Assembly: GCA_963457665.1 (NCBI GenBank)
Contig: OY735209.1
Location: 62,413,475-62,477,474, forward strand
Source: Thysanoteuthis rhombus
Lineage: Eukaryota > Mollusca > Cephalopoda > Oegopsida > Thysanoteuthidae
DNA length: 64,000 nucleotides
Direction: 5' to 3'
Below, one piece after another: positions 22,073 to 37,000 of this stretch. The translations under genes were made by a program, and so were the position numbers. Within the stretch, counting starts at the first letter, position 1, and each line of letters begins with the position of its first letter. Under the pieces are notes generated by a model. It saw only the letters and a list, made by a program, of their open reading frames with translations. It made no database searches and was not told where the DNA came from.

Positions 22073-25000
22073 GTGTTATAACAACAACAACAAAAAGAAA
22101 AAGAAAAGAAGATCAATTGTCCAAACCACTCCATGAATAATAATGACTTATCTCAAAATTACAAAGAAGGCCATAGAATGAATTAATTGAAACGTTGTTC
22201 TAAAAACAAAAACAACCATATGAACAAGATTAATAGTCCTAACAACTCCTGGAATGATAGAGAAGGGGAAAATATGAAATATCCTAATAAAACAAGGTAA
22301 GGAAAAAAAATGTAAAAAATCTTCTTTCAGATAAAACATAAATAAGGTTTCAGGTATTCAAATTTCTCACCCATGAAGAATCCATCATGGCATATTTTGG
22401 AACACGTCTTATTGCCAGTAAGGTGGTAGCCATCTTTACATGATTGACAGTTGGATGATAAAGGCCCTGAACAAACTTGACAGGAACTTTCACATGGATG
22501 ACATTCACTTGTTTCAGGATTACCATAGAATGCAGAGGGGCAAGCTGCTACACAAGGACTGAAAAAAACAAAACAAAAACAAAAAAAATAGTATATCTGA
22601 GCAACACTGATTGATACCTGAAAAAGATATTACAGGTTGAGTACCCCTTATCTGGATGTCAGAGACCAGAAATGTTTCCGGTATTTTTTAATTTTGGAAT
22701 ACTTGCATACACACGAGATATCACACGCTTCTGTCCGGTTTCTTCAATAGCTTGACTTTCTATGCTATAGATGAACAAACATTTTTCTCTTTCTCATCAT
22801 TGTTACTTATAGGGCTATGTGCAGCCTTTTTTGATATTTTCAATATCTTTGAACAGATGAAGGGATAAGTAGGAAAAAAGAGATCAACGCATGTACGTCT
22901 CCAGCAGTGATAATATTTTCTTTTGATCAGGACTTGTTTCGTCTTTCACCGTTTGTGATGCAAACATAGTTTTACATTTCTAAAGAGTTAAAAAGAGATA
23001 ACCAAGCTTTTACTATAATCAGAATGAGTTAGATGCTTTTGAAATTGGCTTCATCTTTGAATCATGCTCAAGTGAGGTCAAGTGTGGAATTTTCCACTTG
23101 TGACATCATGCAGACTTTGAAAAAGTTTCAATTTTGGAACATTTTGGTTTTCAGAGTTTTGTAGGAGAGTTACTCAACCTGTTAATATAAATAATACCAA
23201 TGGATACTTCAGAGATACATCCTCAATTGAAAAAAAAAATGGAACACCGGCAAAAACCTCTGATTTTACATTCTCTTGCAAAAAATCATTGTAGACCTGT
23301 TGGAAAAAAAATTCAATTCATTTCACTTTGTTTTGGTCCATTGTTTCTTTTGAATCTAATTATATCTTTTACTAATTACATCTGAAAAGAAAGAAAAAAT
23401 TACTCTATTAATTTTAGGTTTGATGTTTCCCACTAAAAGGAGTAAGCTGTTGTCATCATTCTCAGAAAGAAGGATTCTCTCATTTTATGATGAAGTTCAG
23501 GACCATGAAGCAAACCTGAAATGACTAAATATATTCCATTCACCACCATTCACAGAATTAGTCACCAGAATCTTGAATCCATAATTCTCAAAGAAAGGAA
23601 AGTGATATTTGAATTTAAATCCAAATCATTTTTTTCGTTTACTACTATCTTAATATTAGCCTTACAGAAGTGTTTCCCCATATTTTATAACTGACTGTAC
23701 ATTTGTAGAGTTAACTATAATAGAACTGGCAATATAGTTATTCTATGGTTCCTCTATGATTTTTGATCTATTATATAATTATAGAGTTAACGATAACTAA
23801 AGATACATTTTTCTGTTTTTATTTGATTAAAGTTATATAAATCATCGTAGTTTTAAATTTTTATGATAACTCTTTACCTTAATTCATCAGTAGCTTTTTA
23901 TTGTAAATTTTTGCTCAGACTGAATTCCTTCTCGCAAGCGTAAAAAGTGTTGACGGAGAAAACAAACAGCCCCCCCCCAAAAAAAAACCCCAGAAGGATT
24001 CAAACCATGGAATCTAAGTTGGAGAAATTATAGATATCTTCGAGATATTAATAGGATTCACTAGAAAAAAAAAATGCATTATATTTGATTATAACTTATG
24101 TAAGTGATAGTTGAATAGCAGCTGCACCTTTACATGTGCAACTTGGCAGACAATGTTGCAAGATCCAAATGACGTACAACGAAATTTTAAGAGCAAACAG
24201 AATCCGAAAGGTTGTGAATTGGGAACTAAAAGCCTGATGAGATCGGATAATAGGAATGAAATGAGCACAGAAGCCAAAAGTATGCATACCTTTTGGTGCC
24301 ATCTTCATTTGTATAATTATCCGCCAGTGAAGCTATGAACAAAACCGTAATTGCATTCTTGTGCTTGTAAAATAAATGGATCGAAACAGGCGTTATGTGA
24401 ATGAAAAATCTTCTTCACTCAGGTTACGTTTTCCAAATAACTGTCCTTTTAAAGAACAAAAACCCTTCAACAAAAGCCTCTTGTTTCAACTTACGAAATG
24501 AACTAAAAATAAGTCCTCATATTTTCATAGGTAAAGTCCCTTTCTCTTGGTCCTGCCCCCCTCTTCCCTGTCTTTACTGCCAGCCATCTTCTTCTCCATT
24601 CACAGTCAATTAGTCACAGCCAAAACATCTTTGGCTAACTAGCATGTGCCTAAGTACATCCGTCCTGAATGAGCAAAAGACCATATTTCAGTAAACTTGA
24701 AATTTCTCAAAATTCCCTCGCCTATTCTTGTCTCTGGTTGGTCTAACAATGTCATGTTTTGTCCATGCAAAATTCGTTTGCCGATGACCACTTTGAAGTT
24801 GAGAAGACATGAGAAAAAAAAAAAAAAAATAATCAGATTCAAGAACAGCACGGATTTGAATTTACATGACCAGCGCCAGGCTGACTGTCTTCCACTCAGA
24901 AGAGCACCATAATAAGGCACTGAAAATGTCTCAGCCAATTATTGAAACACGGATGTGTGAGTGTGTGTCTTACCCAACCCACCCACACATGTCTGTTCTG

Positions 25001-28000
25001 ACCACTGACATGCATTTACACACACACACATCCATATATATGTATATATACATGCATGCATAAACATACTGATATATGCGTATCTATTCTAAAGAGAAAC
25101 TGCTATTTGGTCAGTCTCTGTGAAACAGGTGTCTTTTTTTATAATATGATAAAGACACAATCTACCAAATTAGTGTTTTGAAGTCAATAGAACTGTTCCC
25201 CAATATAACGTCATATAAGGCACATGGTTTGTGAACCGTAACCTTTCTATCTCTATTAGCGCCAAATCGTCCAGAAAATCATGAATAAGAACGGAATTTC
25301 CCTTCCGATCCATAAGCTTGTTTTTTGGACCATACCACAATTATTGTGGCTGGGTTATAATGCGGTTGACTTTCTTGGATGTCAATACCCACATTATAAC
25401 GATGTGGGGGGGGGGGCAGTAATATGCAGGGAAGGACATGAAAAAAAAAAATTAATCGAAAAGGTTTGTAGATCAAACAGGGTATATTTCAGAAGCTTGA
25501 AAGTCAGAACATAGATATGCTAGTTCTTGTGTGAAGATCTAGCAAGGGCTGTGTTGCCAACATAGTTTAAGAAGTAAACTTGAAAATAAAGTAAAAAAAA
25601 ACAAAACAAAACAAACACCCAGAATCATTCAAATTCTCCAAATATACTTCTAAAATCTAGGAAATATATTACATTATTGATAAATTAAAAGTGACTTTAA
25701 TCTTCAATATTTATCTTATAAAAATATTATTAATTCTATCGAAGAACATCTAAATAGCAATTTCTGACATCTTAGGTAAGACAAAATAAAACATCTAAAT
25801 TGGCAAGATTGAGCAAGGGATGCCACTCATATTTTGGTATGTCAGTCAGTGGCGGCAATTGATGCTAGAGATCTGAAAATGGGATGTGCTTAGCTAAGCA
25901 TCCAATTTTCTTAATCCTTTGGTATTGGCCGGCAAAAAATATCAGAAGAGAAGAAAAACAAAACAAAACAAAAAAAAACTTGGGTTTCAAGTAGTTAAAT
26001 AAGCAAATTCAAATCTCAGCTTTGAGAAAAGAGAAGTTGGAAAGACTCACCCCTTGGAGCCATTTCGGAAATGTTTACATGTATGACATTCTGAGGCGCT
26101 TGGTCCGTAGCAGTCATTGGCACATTGTTCATGACAAACAATAGAACTCTGAAAAGAAAGTCGAAAAAATCAAGAATAAATAATAACATTTAAAAAAAAA
26201 GATATCCTCGGCTGAGGATTAATCTTGAATACATAAGTGAGAGATGTTTGTGTGTTTGTCATGCAATGAAAAGTACCAAAACATGGGTGCAGCTGAATCA
26301 AGTTTGTCAGGCCAAATCAATAGACCAGGGGGATGTTTAAAAACAAAAAGTTTTGAGAAAAATACTTTTGTTTTTTTAAAGGGGTTTCGAGTGGGGTTAT
26401 ATTTACTATAATACCAAAGTGGTACCTATCTTCTGCCCATATACATATTTACTTATTTTATATGTTTACATGTAATTCTCCAAGGGGTGTAGAGTGAAGG
26501 GAAACCCACCCATTAAGGAGTCAAAAGTGAAGGAGCTTTTTTCCTTAATTGAAATTAAATAAAAAAGTTTTGGCAAGAAAGCGTTTTCAAACGTTTTAGA
26601 TGCTGGGCTTTATTTAAATTTTACTTTAATGCAAAACTGGACCCTTATTCTACATTCAATATATACATTTATAATAGTCCAATAACCCGTCTTTGGGAAG
26701 GATATTTGGCTAGTTATATTAGAAGTGAAAAGTAAATACTCAAACAGTATTTTCATATCCACCAAATGAAAATTTACAATTATTTAAATAGGAAATCACT
26801 AGTTGGAGATTCGGGAAAGAGATATTATATATATGCATACATACACACTGGAGGCTGTAATGCATTTGGTAAAAATATTTACCCGAGTTTCTCTAGACTT
26901 TGAGTGTTTTCCTCACATTCTCTTAATTCAAGACTCGATAGTTCACTACTTTAAGGCTATTAATAGTGTAAACAAATGTTTATGCCTTATCAATTTTTTC
27001 TGAAATTTTGAGACATTTTTATCAAAGGAATTGTAACATTTAAGTGAAAGAGTCCATTGTTATAGACACAGAAACTAACAGAAGAGTAACCTTATTCATA
27101 ATATAGATTAAGAACAGAAAATTGAGCTTACACTGACAATAAATAAGTTTCTAGATTTTTTGACAGAATTTATTCAAAGAAGCAAAAACAATCTTTTTTT
27201 TTCTCTCTTGAAAAAAAAATTAAAAAAATATCAAAATTCCTTCAAGAATAGGGATCTCTGCATTCAAAATCTTGAAGTGAAGGATCACTTCAGGAAATCT
27301 TGGGTAGGTTTCATCCTCTTTGGACATAGAATCTGTACAGAATGAATTCTTGAAGCCGTACATTTAGTTCCAGCAGATACTGGTGTTAGAGCTTTAGGTA
27401 TAACTTTTTGTTCTTCCTGTTGCAATATACAAGCAAAATCAGAATTATTCTAATTAGTTTACAAAAATTAACAGACATAAGGTAATGAAATAATTTAAAG
27501 AGGGATTTTTAAGAACCATACAAACCCTAATCTAAATTGGATTCTAATCAGAATTACTCTATTTTTTTTCATTCACATAATATGTTTTGTTTCAAGATAA
27601 ATTTTTCAATCTGGTAGCTGAATACATTACACCATTGAATGATTTTATCAAAATCACAAAACAGGATTCTCCATTGAATAATCATACAGTTTTATTTATC
27701 CCCACCATATAGGTTGAATTCATGAAATAAGTTTAGACCCAAAATTCACCAGAAGCCAGACTTGTGGACACTATCGTTATCAAAAATAAATTATCTGCAC
27801 TCATACAATAGAATGGTGATATTATGGTGACTGATTGCATGGAGATGGTGGACAATGTACCAAATGACTAGAATTAGTGAATTTTTGGACCTATCAAAAT
27901 TTATAATCAAATGTTTTTCTACATTCTGAGACCGAGCTTTTGCGGGGCCTAATTGACTGATTTTCTGGCAAAATAAGTAACCTCAGCAGCCATCTGAGCA

Positions 28001-31000
28001 GTCTGCCTTCACTGCCCAACAGGGCATGATCATTGCTCACACAAACATAATTTTTTTTGCTTGTACATGGGACACTTACTAGAAGGCAAAACCTTTTTAG
28101 CAGCTGGGTAAGAAAAGTAATTACCTCTACATCCTTTTTGAGAAGGGACTTTGTTTAATACACACATACATTCTCAAAGTGGTTTTTGCTCATCTCACTC
28201 ATTCACATGCAAAGAGATGATTTCATACTTCCCATTAATTCAGATTTTTCTCTTAAAGAATATTACTTTTACCAAATTTATTAAATAAACCCTCATTGCT
28301 TGTTGACATGAAATATGGTTTCAAGGATTGTTTTTGTCGATGTGCTCATTGTTTGATCCTTACAACCTCCCTCTTCTCCATTTTGCCTTCCTCTGACTAC
28401 CGCTGCCACTGTATGAGCATTTGACCCTAAGACCTCCTTCTCCTACTTAGTTTTGACTTAACTAATTAGCATACAGCTTGAAGGTAGCTCTCTTCTCATT
28501 GGTTAACTCTTCAAACAAAGATGCCAAGCTGACAGTGGGAGCAGCAGAGAATTTGAATTGTAGTAGGTGTTGGAATGAAGACTCTGGAGCAGTCAGTCTC
28601 CTTTGAGCTCCCAGCTCTTGAGGGAGTAGGGGTATTGAAGAGGAATAAGCTATCAAGATAGCAACAGAGGCTAATAGAAGACAACACATGTCTCTCCCAG
28701 TTATCACCTGTTGAAGAACTAGACGAAGTAGCCAGTGGGTTAGTGTCCACAATTATGAATGATAGTAATAGTTTGTCAGGTCTTTGCAACTCACATGTTG
28801 CAAAATGTATTGTATGTGAGTGATAGAGAGAACAATACTCTATCAGACAGTTTTCAAATAGAAATAGATAAGTAAATTTGAAAACATAAGTAAATCATTT
28901 TGTTGAAAGTTTTCTCTTTAAGAATCAAAAAAGTGTTTACTGATATATACCCATTCAGAACAGTAGGATTAGTTCTTTTATAAGAAGTTTATAATAACTA
29001 TTCAGCAAGCCTGTCTGGTTGCTAGGGTAGTTATATATTTCCCACCAGTGACAGTGAAAAAACCAGGATTTTGATTGCTGATTTTCAAGGTAGACTGTTT
29101 CACAAATCTTCCTACATTTATTCCTCCAGCTCAGCCTCAGACCTTGTGCTGTGCTAAAATAAGCTTAGTAAATATCAGGACTAACATCAAATTTTATGAA
29201 ATAGACTAACAAAATAGTTGTAGATATTTACTGAGTCTATCTTAGTATTGCGAAAGTTATCATTTGGGAAATTGGGGTAAGAAGATAAGTGCAACACAAT
29301 CTTACTACCTCAAATATTACTTTATTTCATGAAAAAAAAACAAAACAACGAAAAACTGGTCTGGTTAGTCACTCAACAGAAACGGTCATGAAACCACCAT
29401 CTTCTGGCAGCATACAGTGCTGAAGGTGATCAATCAAAAAAAATTGGAAAAGGGGGTGATCAATGATTGAGTTACTTTCACCTAACCCCAAAACAAGCAA
29501 ACAAAGTAAGGGATCAGTCTGGCATAAATTTTCATTGCAAACTGAACACTCCTCTGAAAAATTATCCTTTGAAAAGACGAAACAAAAAAGTTTTCTCAAG
29601 ACATAAGGAGTAAAGGTTAAAATTTTCAGCCCTCTGGCTCCATTAGTGTGGCCTGTATGCATGGTACCTCTACAGCCAGACCAACTTGAAAACTGAAGAA
29701 ACCTTTGATGACTTTTTTGGTTGGAGGTTTTCAATTCCTGCACACTTAATGATATACCATATTTATCTACCATAGCAATTTTTTACCTGCTGAGTATGGA
29801 TGAATCCCTATTTGAAGATTAAAACCAAAAATTCATGTAAAAATCAAACAGATTATTACAGATGCTGTAGATATGAGACAGTCATTGTTATTTTTGGTGC
29901 TACCACTATAAACAAGACACGGGAGGCTACCAATAGACGTATACTTATGGTAGCCTTGACTACACTACCAACTTTTAAACTACCAAAGACATGGGTCATA
30001 ATGTAAAACAACAGACAAGATAATTCAAGTATCTGTATGAACCATACTCAGGCTATGACTGATAGGTGCAGAGGCCTGTACCACTTTGACAAAGCTCTAG
30101 TTTTGAGCTAGCCCATAAAATCCCAAGCAAGTTCTTTTTGGTTCAATAGGATATCTAGTAGCTTACAGGGCTACAAAATTCATAGGTTTATTTCCTTTTT
30201 TTCTTAAATATTCCTTGCCAAATTATAGGTCCATATTATATAGTAGTATTAACTCCATATAATTAAATATCATACCTGATATTTACTAAGCTCATCTTGA
30301 ATCAGTACAAAACCATATTGGGAGAAAACAGGGGTAGGAAGAATAGTGCAACAATCTTACTACCTTAGACAGTATCTTCTCGATAAATTTAAATACCATT
30401 CCTAATATTTACTAAGCTTTTTGAATCCCTGATCTGAACACATTGTGGATAATCAAGCATCTGCCTCTTCCATCAAATTGCTTGATATTATATACTGTCA
30501 TATCTAAGACTTCAAGATGGGTTTATAAAATTGAAAGAAAATTGAATCTTAAATTGTCAAATTTATGAAAAATCTATACAAACTTATTTGCAACTAGATC
30601 ATAAACACAGCACAGTATAAAAACTCAAATGGCAATGGGCAGGGCATGTTCCGAGAATGAAAGACAACCGATGGACATCACGTCACACAACATGGATTCT
30701 CAGAGATCACATGCAAAACTGAAGCCGACAGAACACAAGATAGATAGATGACCTAGACAAATTAAGGAAATACTGGCTCCATGACGCTCATGATAGAGAA
30801 TTGTGGCAAATCCTGGGAAAGGTCTATGTCCAATGACAGACGTTAAAAGACTGATGATGATGATGATGAAGCATAGGTGATTGTAGGTATTCTAGTAACA
30901 ATCATATGATCCAACTTTCCTAATTATTCCAATGTAAATGTCTAGGGTTAGATACATGCTACACAGAAAAAAACATTCAATATCCAACATCAATATTTGC

Positions 31001-34000
31001 CTATGTTAAATAATTGAAAACGCATAGAAGCTCAAAAATGGGAATATTGATTACTTAGAAAAATGATTGTGCTCTGAATATATGAGTGACCGCATATGAT
31101 AACTTTCAAAATAGGGCAGAAACTTTTTTTTCAATTTTGAGAGCTGTATGGTTCAGTTTTTAAAAATCAATTTGAATCTTGAATACTCTGCATCATGATT
31201 CAAAGACTGTCCAAGCTTTAAAACAATCTAAATATAACAAAAATATAGATATGAAAAAAAAATGTTCAAGTGGGCACTTCTGAACAGCCACTTGTATTTT
31301 CAATGATAAATGGTTGCTGGAGTTAGTTCTTGCAGCACATAATATTCGACAATTGATAACAAGATAGGAAAAAAAGAAAAAAGAGAGAGGCCTCAAGCAA
31401 AAGAAGAATATGCTAATACAATGCAAGTTGACCATTAATAATTTTTGACTAGTCCTTTCATGTTATTTCTCTTGCTTATTTATACCTAATAGTAATAAGA
31501 TATAATAGATGGAGTTCTGTCATTCAATAATTATGTTTACCAATGTTCCTTTCATCTTAATTTCAGTTGCTTTGCATCACAATTATTTAGATTGTCACTA
31601 TGAAGAGCAGCACAAGATGAAAGAAATACAAGTCAAAAAATTAATGATTGACACTTCATGTAATAATAAAATTCAAGATTATTTTGTGATACTGTGTTGA
31701 TGGCATACAACCCCTCACCCACTTTAGATTTAAAGGTAAATGTAACCATTATCAATTTGCCACATGGCCTAGAACTTTGGGAGTTAAAAAAAACCCCAAA
31801 AACCAAATGATAAATGAGTGGAATTCAGGGGTCTCCTAAGCTATCAAATACACTGAATTGTGTTAGCTTCCAAGAATGGCATAAAATGGCAATTAAAAGA
31901 TGTCCTTAAGAATTCTAAGAGTATAAAGGCACCCAGCAGAAGATGGTTGAGAGATAGTGTGGCAATTAGTTGTTCATTAGGACAGTTACTCCTGAAATAC
32001 CTGAGTTATTATTCAAACCATAAAATTCTTTAAAAAGTTACGTATATTCAGTAATTATGCACCCAAAAACCTGTAGAACAATTTTCATTCTAATTGGTTC
32101 GGCAGTTTCAAAGTTCAACATTTTTTGCATGTTGACAATGGTTATTTACATATAAAATGTAAACATCAATCAATTCCTCAGTTTTGTCAACATTATAGCC
32201 AAATTTCAGCAAAATTGGTCAAGATTTGTTTATGCAAGCATTTGATTTTAAGGTACAGTTTCTATGGTTATTTATTAAGCTTAACAAGCAAAATTTCACA
32301 CTAATAGAGTATGTGGGCACCCAGTACGGATTGAAATCATTACAATATTAAATTGGTCTTTGAGATTACTCTGCTAACCATTGTAACAAGATAGACATTA
32401 CCATAGAATCTCTGACATGGAGGCTTTTGGTCACACATGATTTTTTTTTATACAAAGTTGTGGACGTTCTATTATGACATCACACCTCCCCCTTCCTTCC
32501 TATTTCTGTTGTTTAGCATAAATGGGACTGACCAATCGAAAACATCCTATCAAGATGTGTGGACACATCTAATAAATTTAAAAGAAGAAGAGAAAGAAAA
32601 TAAAGAAAAAAAGAAAAGAGAAAGAAAAAAAGAGACAGAAAAAAGAAAGAAGAGAGAAAAAAAGAAAGAAAGAAAGAAAGAAAAAAGAAGAGAAAGAAAA
32701 AAAGAAAAAAGAAGAGAAAAAAAGAAAAAAGAAGAAGAGAAAAAAAAGAAAAAAGAAGAGAAAAAAAGAAAAAAGAAGAAGAGAAAAAAAGAAAAAAGAA
32801 GAAGAGAAAAAAAGAAAAAAGAAGAAGAGAAAAAAAGAAAAAAGAAGAGAAAAAAAGAAAAAAGAAGAGAAAAAAAGAAAAAAGAAGAAGAGAAAAAAAA
32901 GAAAGAAAAAAAGAAGAGAAAAAAAGAAAGAAAAAAAGAAGAGAAAAAAAGAAAGAAAAAAGAAGAGAAAAAAAGAAAGAAAAAAGAAGAAGAGAAAAAA
33001 AAGAAAAAAAAAGAAGAATGAATTAGGGACCAAACTTCAAAAGGAAAATTTTTGGAGTGTGATGGGTGGGGGGACATTTATCAATATAATTCTAAACTGG
33101 TTAGTTGGGAAAATTATAGTTATCTTGTGGAAATATTAAAATTCCTCAAATGTTTTGTCAATTTTTTTTCCAGTTTATAATTTTTGTCACTCCAGAATGT
33201 TGATAAAAAGAAAACAATTTGTTTACAAAATTTAGCTGTAAACCTAAAATTTTATGGAAGAAAAAAAAAAAAAAAAATTGATAATACTAGAAAATGATCC
33301 TAATTTATTAGTAGCTTTTTATCAACTTTTACTGAGGCCGATTAACTCTTGGCATTGAGAAAATAGTGTTGATGGAAAAGATAAAGAATAACCCTTAGGT
33401 GGGATTCAAACTCACGCCACAAAAGATGGAGAGTACTGTTTAGCCCGACCTGCTTTTAATTGAAATCTTTTTGAAAACTTCCTGCAACAATTGCCTGAAA
33501 TGAATGCTCATCTTAAAAGCAATTGATATTTGAATTTTTATCTTTGCCAACAAAATTAGACACAAGATATTGTATTCACTTATGTCCACACAATATCTCT
33601 AGAAGTTCGAATTTTAATGACATTTAGTCAAAAAGTGGGCCAAAGAACGAATGATTAAATTTTGGTGCAGATCTAGGACTTGGGTGTGATTTTATCAACA
33701 TTGCATATGTAATGATGTCAACATAAAGAAAGTATAATGCAATAACAAATAATCATAACTAATAATGTATAATTATTACAAGCTTCTTTCATGGCAGAGT
33801 CTTTGATCTGTACACTGAGATTTAATAGGGAGAGGTTGAGGTTCCTGACTCTTGCAAGAGGAAACAGACTTTAGTTGAATTATAATAAGATGGTAGATTT
33901 TCAGTGTGAACACAGCTAGACACAAAATTTAGTACAAATCTACAATTTCAATCAAATTTATTGTGGGCGTGAGAGTTGTGTCACCTCAGTCATCAATGAG

Positions 34001-37000
34001 GTTATTGGGTTTTCAGGTTCAAAGAGAAATTCCATTTTTATCGGCGGTTTTTCTGGACGAGTAGGTAATAATATGGATGAAAATGGTTAGATCCACCATC
34101 CACCTGCCCAACCAACTTTTATTAAAAACCACGCAATAATGGACTGCTTTATATTTTATTTAAAAATTTTCCTCGTCACTCAAATCACTCATTTACCAAT
34201 ATATGTTAATATAATTCAGGTAATTTTCCTCAGAGTTTTTTTTTTTTAGTGTTTTACATATACTTAGTAATTATGGTACTATGTGTGAATTCTCTCTTGC
34301 TGGGATCATTGTTTACTATATAACTGCTTAAGGGATTTTAAAAACAGTCATATTTACAAGATATCCCAGCAATGATTTATATATATAGCATATGTAATCT
34401 GTCATTCTATACAGGGTACTATCATTATGTTCTACATATATACGTGTTTTTTTATATTACACATTTAATTTTTTGAAATGAGGCTTACATACGAAAGTTA
34501 CCCCCAAATCGTATTTAACAATGAGGGATCAATAAGTGTAATGGACATGACTCACTGCTTATGTCACTTCTATCAAGTGTTCATCCATGTGAATATTAAA
34601 TTTGTTGAGTCAGTTCTATCTCAGACAGCATGCAAACCATCTTATATCATTTTTAAGAATACAAATTACATAAAAAATTTCTAGTTGATTCTCGACAAAC
34701 ATATTCAACCGTATCATTTGACAATTTTCTTCCATGCACACATATCAAGTTAACAAAGAAGGTATCAAATGAAATACAATATACCAGTTAAGAATATCTT
34801 TACTTTTAGAGAGGAAATAATGCCTCTCTTGCATACACAATGAATGTAGCAAAAGCATAGTCAGAAAATCTATCTATCCCCGAAATACTCTCGAAATGAA
34901 GTAATCCTTGCTTATACAGATTTTAAATCTGTATAAATGATGATTATAAAAAATTACTTGCTTCAGACAAAACACCACAATTCTCCAAGTACTAAAAACC
35001 ATCACATTTGTTGCATACATAATAAATAATAGAATAATGGGCTTTCAATTGATAGAAACCCCATGTTTCTATCTTCATTAGTTTGAGCTTCAAAGAGTAT
35101 GGCTAATACGCTAGGCTAGGTTGGAATCAGTTGTTTTTCTAAATGAATCTTTAAAACACATTATCAAATTGTGAAAACCACATGCTTCTATCTTCAGTTT
35201 CCGAGATGTATTGGTCACAGAACTGACCCATATTATATATTATATAAAGCTGTAGGTGAGGTCGCAATTATCAAATGTGCAAGTAGTCTGTAAATTTGAA
35301 GGTACAGATTCTTACCACTGAAGATGAACTGTAACATTTTTTCTCTATCGTTTACAAAATTAATGGCAAGACAGAACTAAGAAATACATTGTAGTGAAGA
35401 AACAAAAGAAAAAAAAAATTGCCTGAAGTTCTGAGATGCATAATAACATTATTATACCACCACCCTGATTTACTTGAAAGTGTAAGTTGGTAACCCTAAG
35501 GGAATTTTGTTGTTTCTAGATGTATTAATCTATTTCACCGATCCATAATAACTTCTGGTTACAATAGGAATCAGACCAAACAGAGATACATACAACCATA
35601 CTATTAAGCATACTAATTTCCTCATTCATCTTTTATATGGATAGATATAAACTTTCAATAAATAAATGTCGTATTTATTGTCACCCAAGATTGCGGAAGG
35701 ATTACTCAGAGTATTTTTGTGCTTAAAAATGCCTTGTAAGCAATATCGAACTAAAGTGGATACCTTCTGTAATTTTGAGATCAGTTATTACAAAGTTTGT
35801 TTGAGCCTGATCTCATTCTTTTTGTTACTTTTCTTACCATATTTTTGCTAATACATTCTATGGTTTTCTTCAGGAAAGTAGTTGTAAGGAAAGATGATCT
35901 CTCCTCTTTATATGGCAATATATACTTCTTTTCTGTATGTTATTATTCTCTAGTTTGTCCACACAAGAGAAAAATTGTACACCCAAAGAAAGCCAAAAAA
36001 TAGAGTGCCCAAAATGTAGTAATGAAGCAAAGTTAAATTTCTTTGGATTGACCAATATAGATCTGTTTTAGAATCATGTTCGGAATTGAACTAGTTTGAA
36101 ATAAATAAAAATCTAAGTGAAAGTACACTTATATAAAAAAAATTATTGGAAATTGTTGGACAGATTATGGATTTGAACTATTTGCAAATGCAGACATCAT
36201 ATTTTTTTGAGAATTTTCTAAAACTAACTCGCCAGAAACTTGTCTGGTGTGCCATTAGTTCACAGAAAATTTCATCTTGTGTGGTTCCTGAGTTATGCTG
36301 TCATGTACAGACGGATGTTTGGTGAATAATAGGAGGATATAAAATGAAATGATTTTCATTCAAAACAAACAGTGAGGTTTGGGTGTACTTGGGGAAAACC
36401 AAAAATACAGCAGATGTGGCAAATCCTGGGGAAGGTCTATGTCCAACGACGGACGCTAAAAGACTGATGATGATGATGAAATAATACTACTAATAAATAA
36501 TAGTGAAACACATAAGATCAATAGTAAGGTATTTTTATTAAGAGAAGTTCAGGGTACAGGAATGAAAAGACAGAATGAAAAAATTTTTTAGTACCCATCA
36601 CCACTATAAAACATGAATTTCTTTTATTACACAAATGTATGTATTTTTTTCTCTTTAAAATTTAGTTTCAATAGCATGGCCCAAACCAATTTTGGAATTA
36701 GAATTGACGTCATTTTCTTTGCAAAATAAACCAATTTACCGAATTGACACCTGCAAAAAGATCAGCATACAAAAAAAAAAAAAAAAAAAGCCTAAGGTTT
36801 ATGTCAGTTTATGACATGCCACCTTCTTTTCTTTTTCTTCCATACAATTCAAACTCATCTTTTCATCTTGATGTTGTCACAACATTTTGACAAATTCATT
36901 TTTATGTTCCTCTTCAGGTGTAAAACATAATATCCATAAGGAAAGAGAGTCTTTCTTATCAGTCCCTTCTTGAGGGGGTTCAAATAAAAAAATGTAAACA

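Larger units (their letters stand above)
21650..22260 (+). repeat. Duplicated segment flanking a hAT MITE
   Basis: AACAACTCCAGGAATAATAATGACC through CATAGAATGGATTGGCTGAAA (21656-21723) recurs at 22118-22193 with about 80% identity, and a third partial copy starts near 22236. The hAT-like element and the GT tract sit between the first two copies. Confidence 0.65.
20695..22370 (-). other. Convertase intron 7
   Basis: A 1676-bp GT-AG intron. Unique AT-rich sequence to about 21640, then a duplicated segment enclosing a hAT MITE and a (GT)n tract (21650-22260). Confidence 0.8.
22559..26050 (-). other. Convertase intron 6
   Basis: A 3492-bp GT-AG intron. It carries a pogo-like element (22633-23181) and a SINE (23878-24050). 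From 24100 to 26050 I see only AT-rich sequence with short CA/TA tracts near 25000 and a G-run near 25410. Overlapping open frames near 24090-25060 show no family similarity. Confidence 0.75.

Noticed and set aside
24639-24938. 99-residue open frame on the - strand
   Set aside because: No recognisable family, a poly-Phe stretch from an A-run, and no convincing splice sites in frame with the convertase.
29369-29773. 134-residue open frame on the - strand
   Set aside because: It lies entirely in dispersed repeat family 2, whose other copies lack the frame.
32437-33077. Long Lys/Glu-rich and Phe/Ser-rich open frames
   Set aside because: They are translations of the homopurine tract and its complement.
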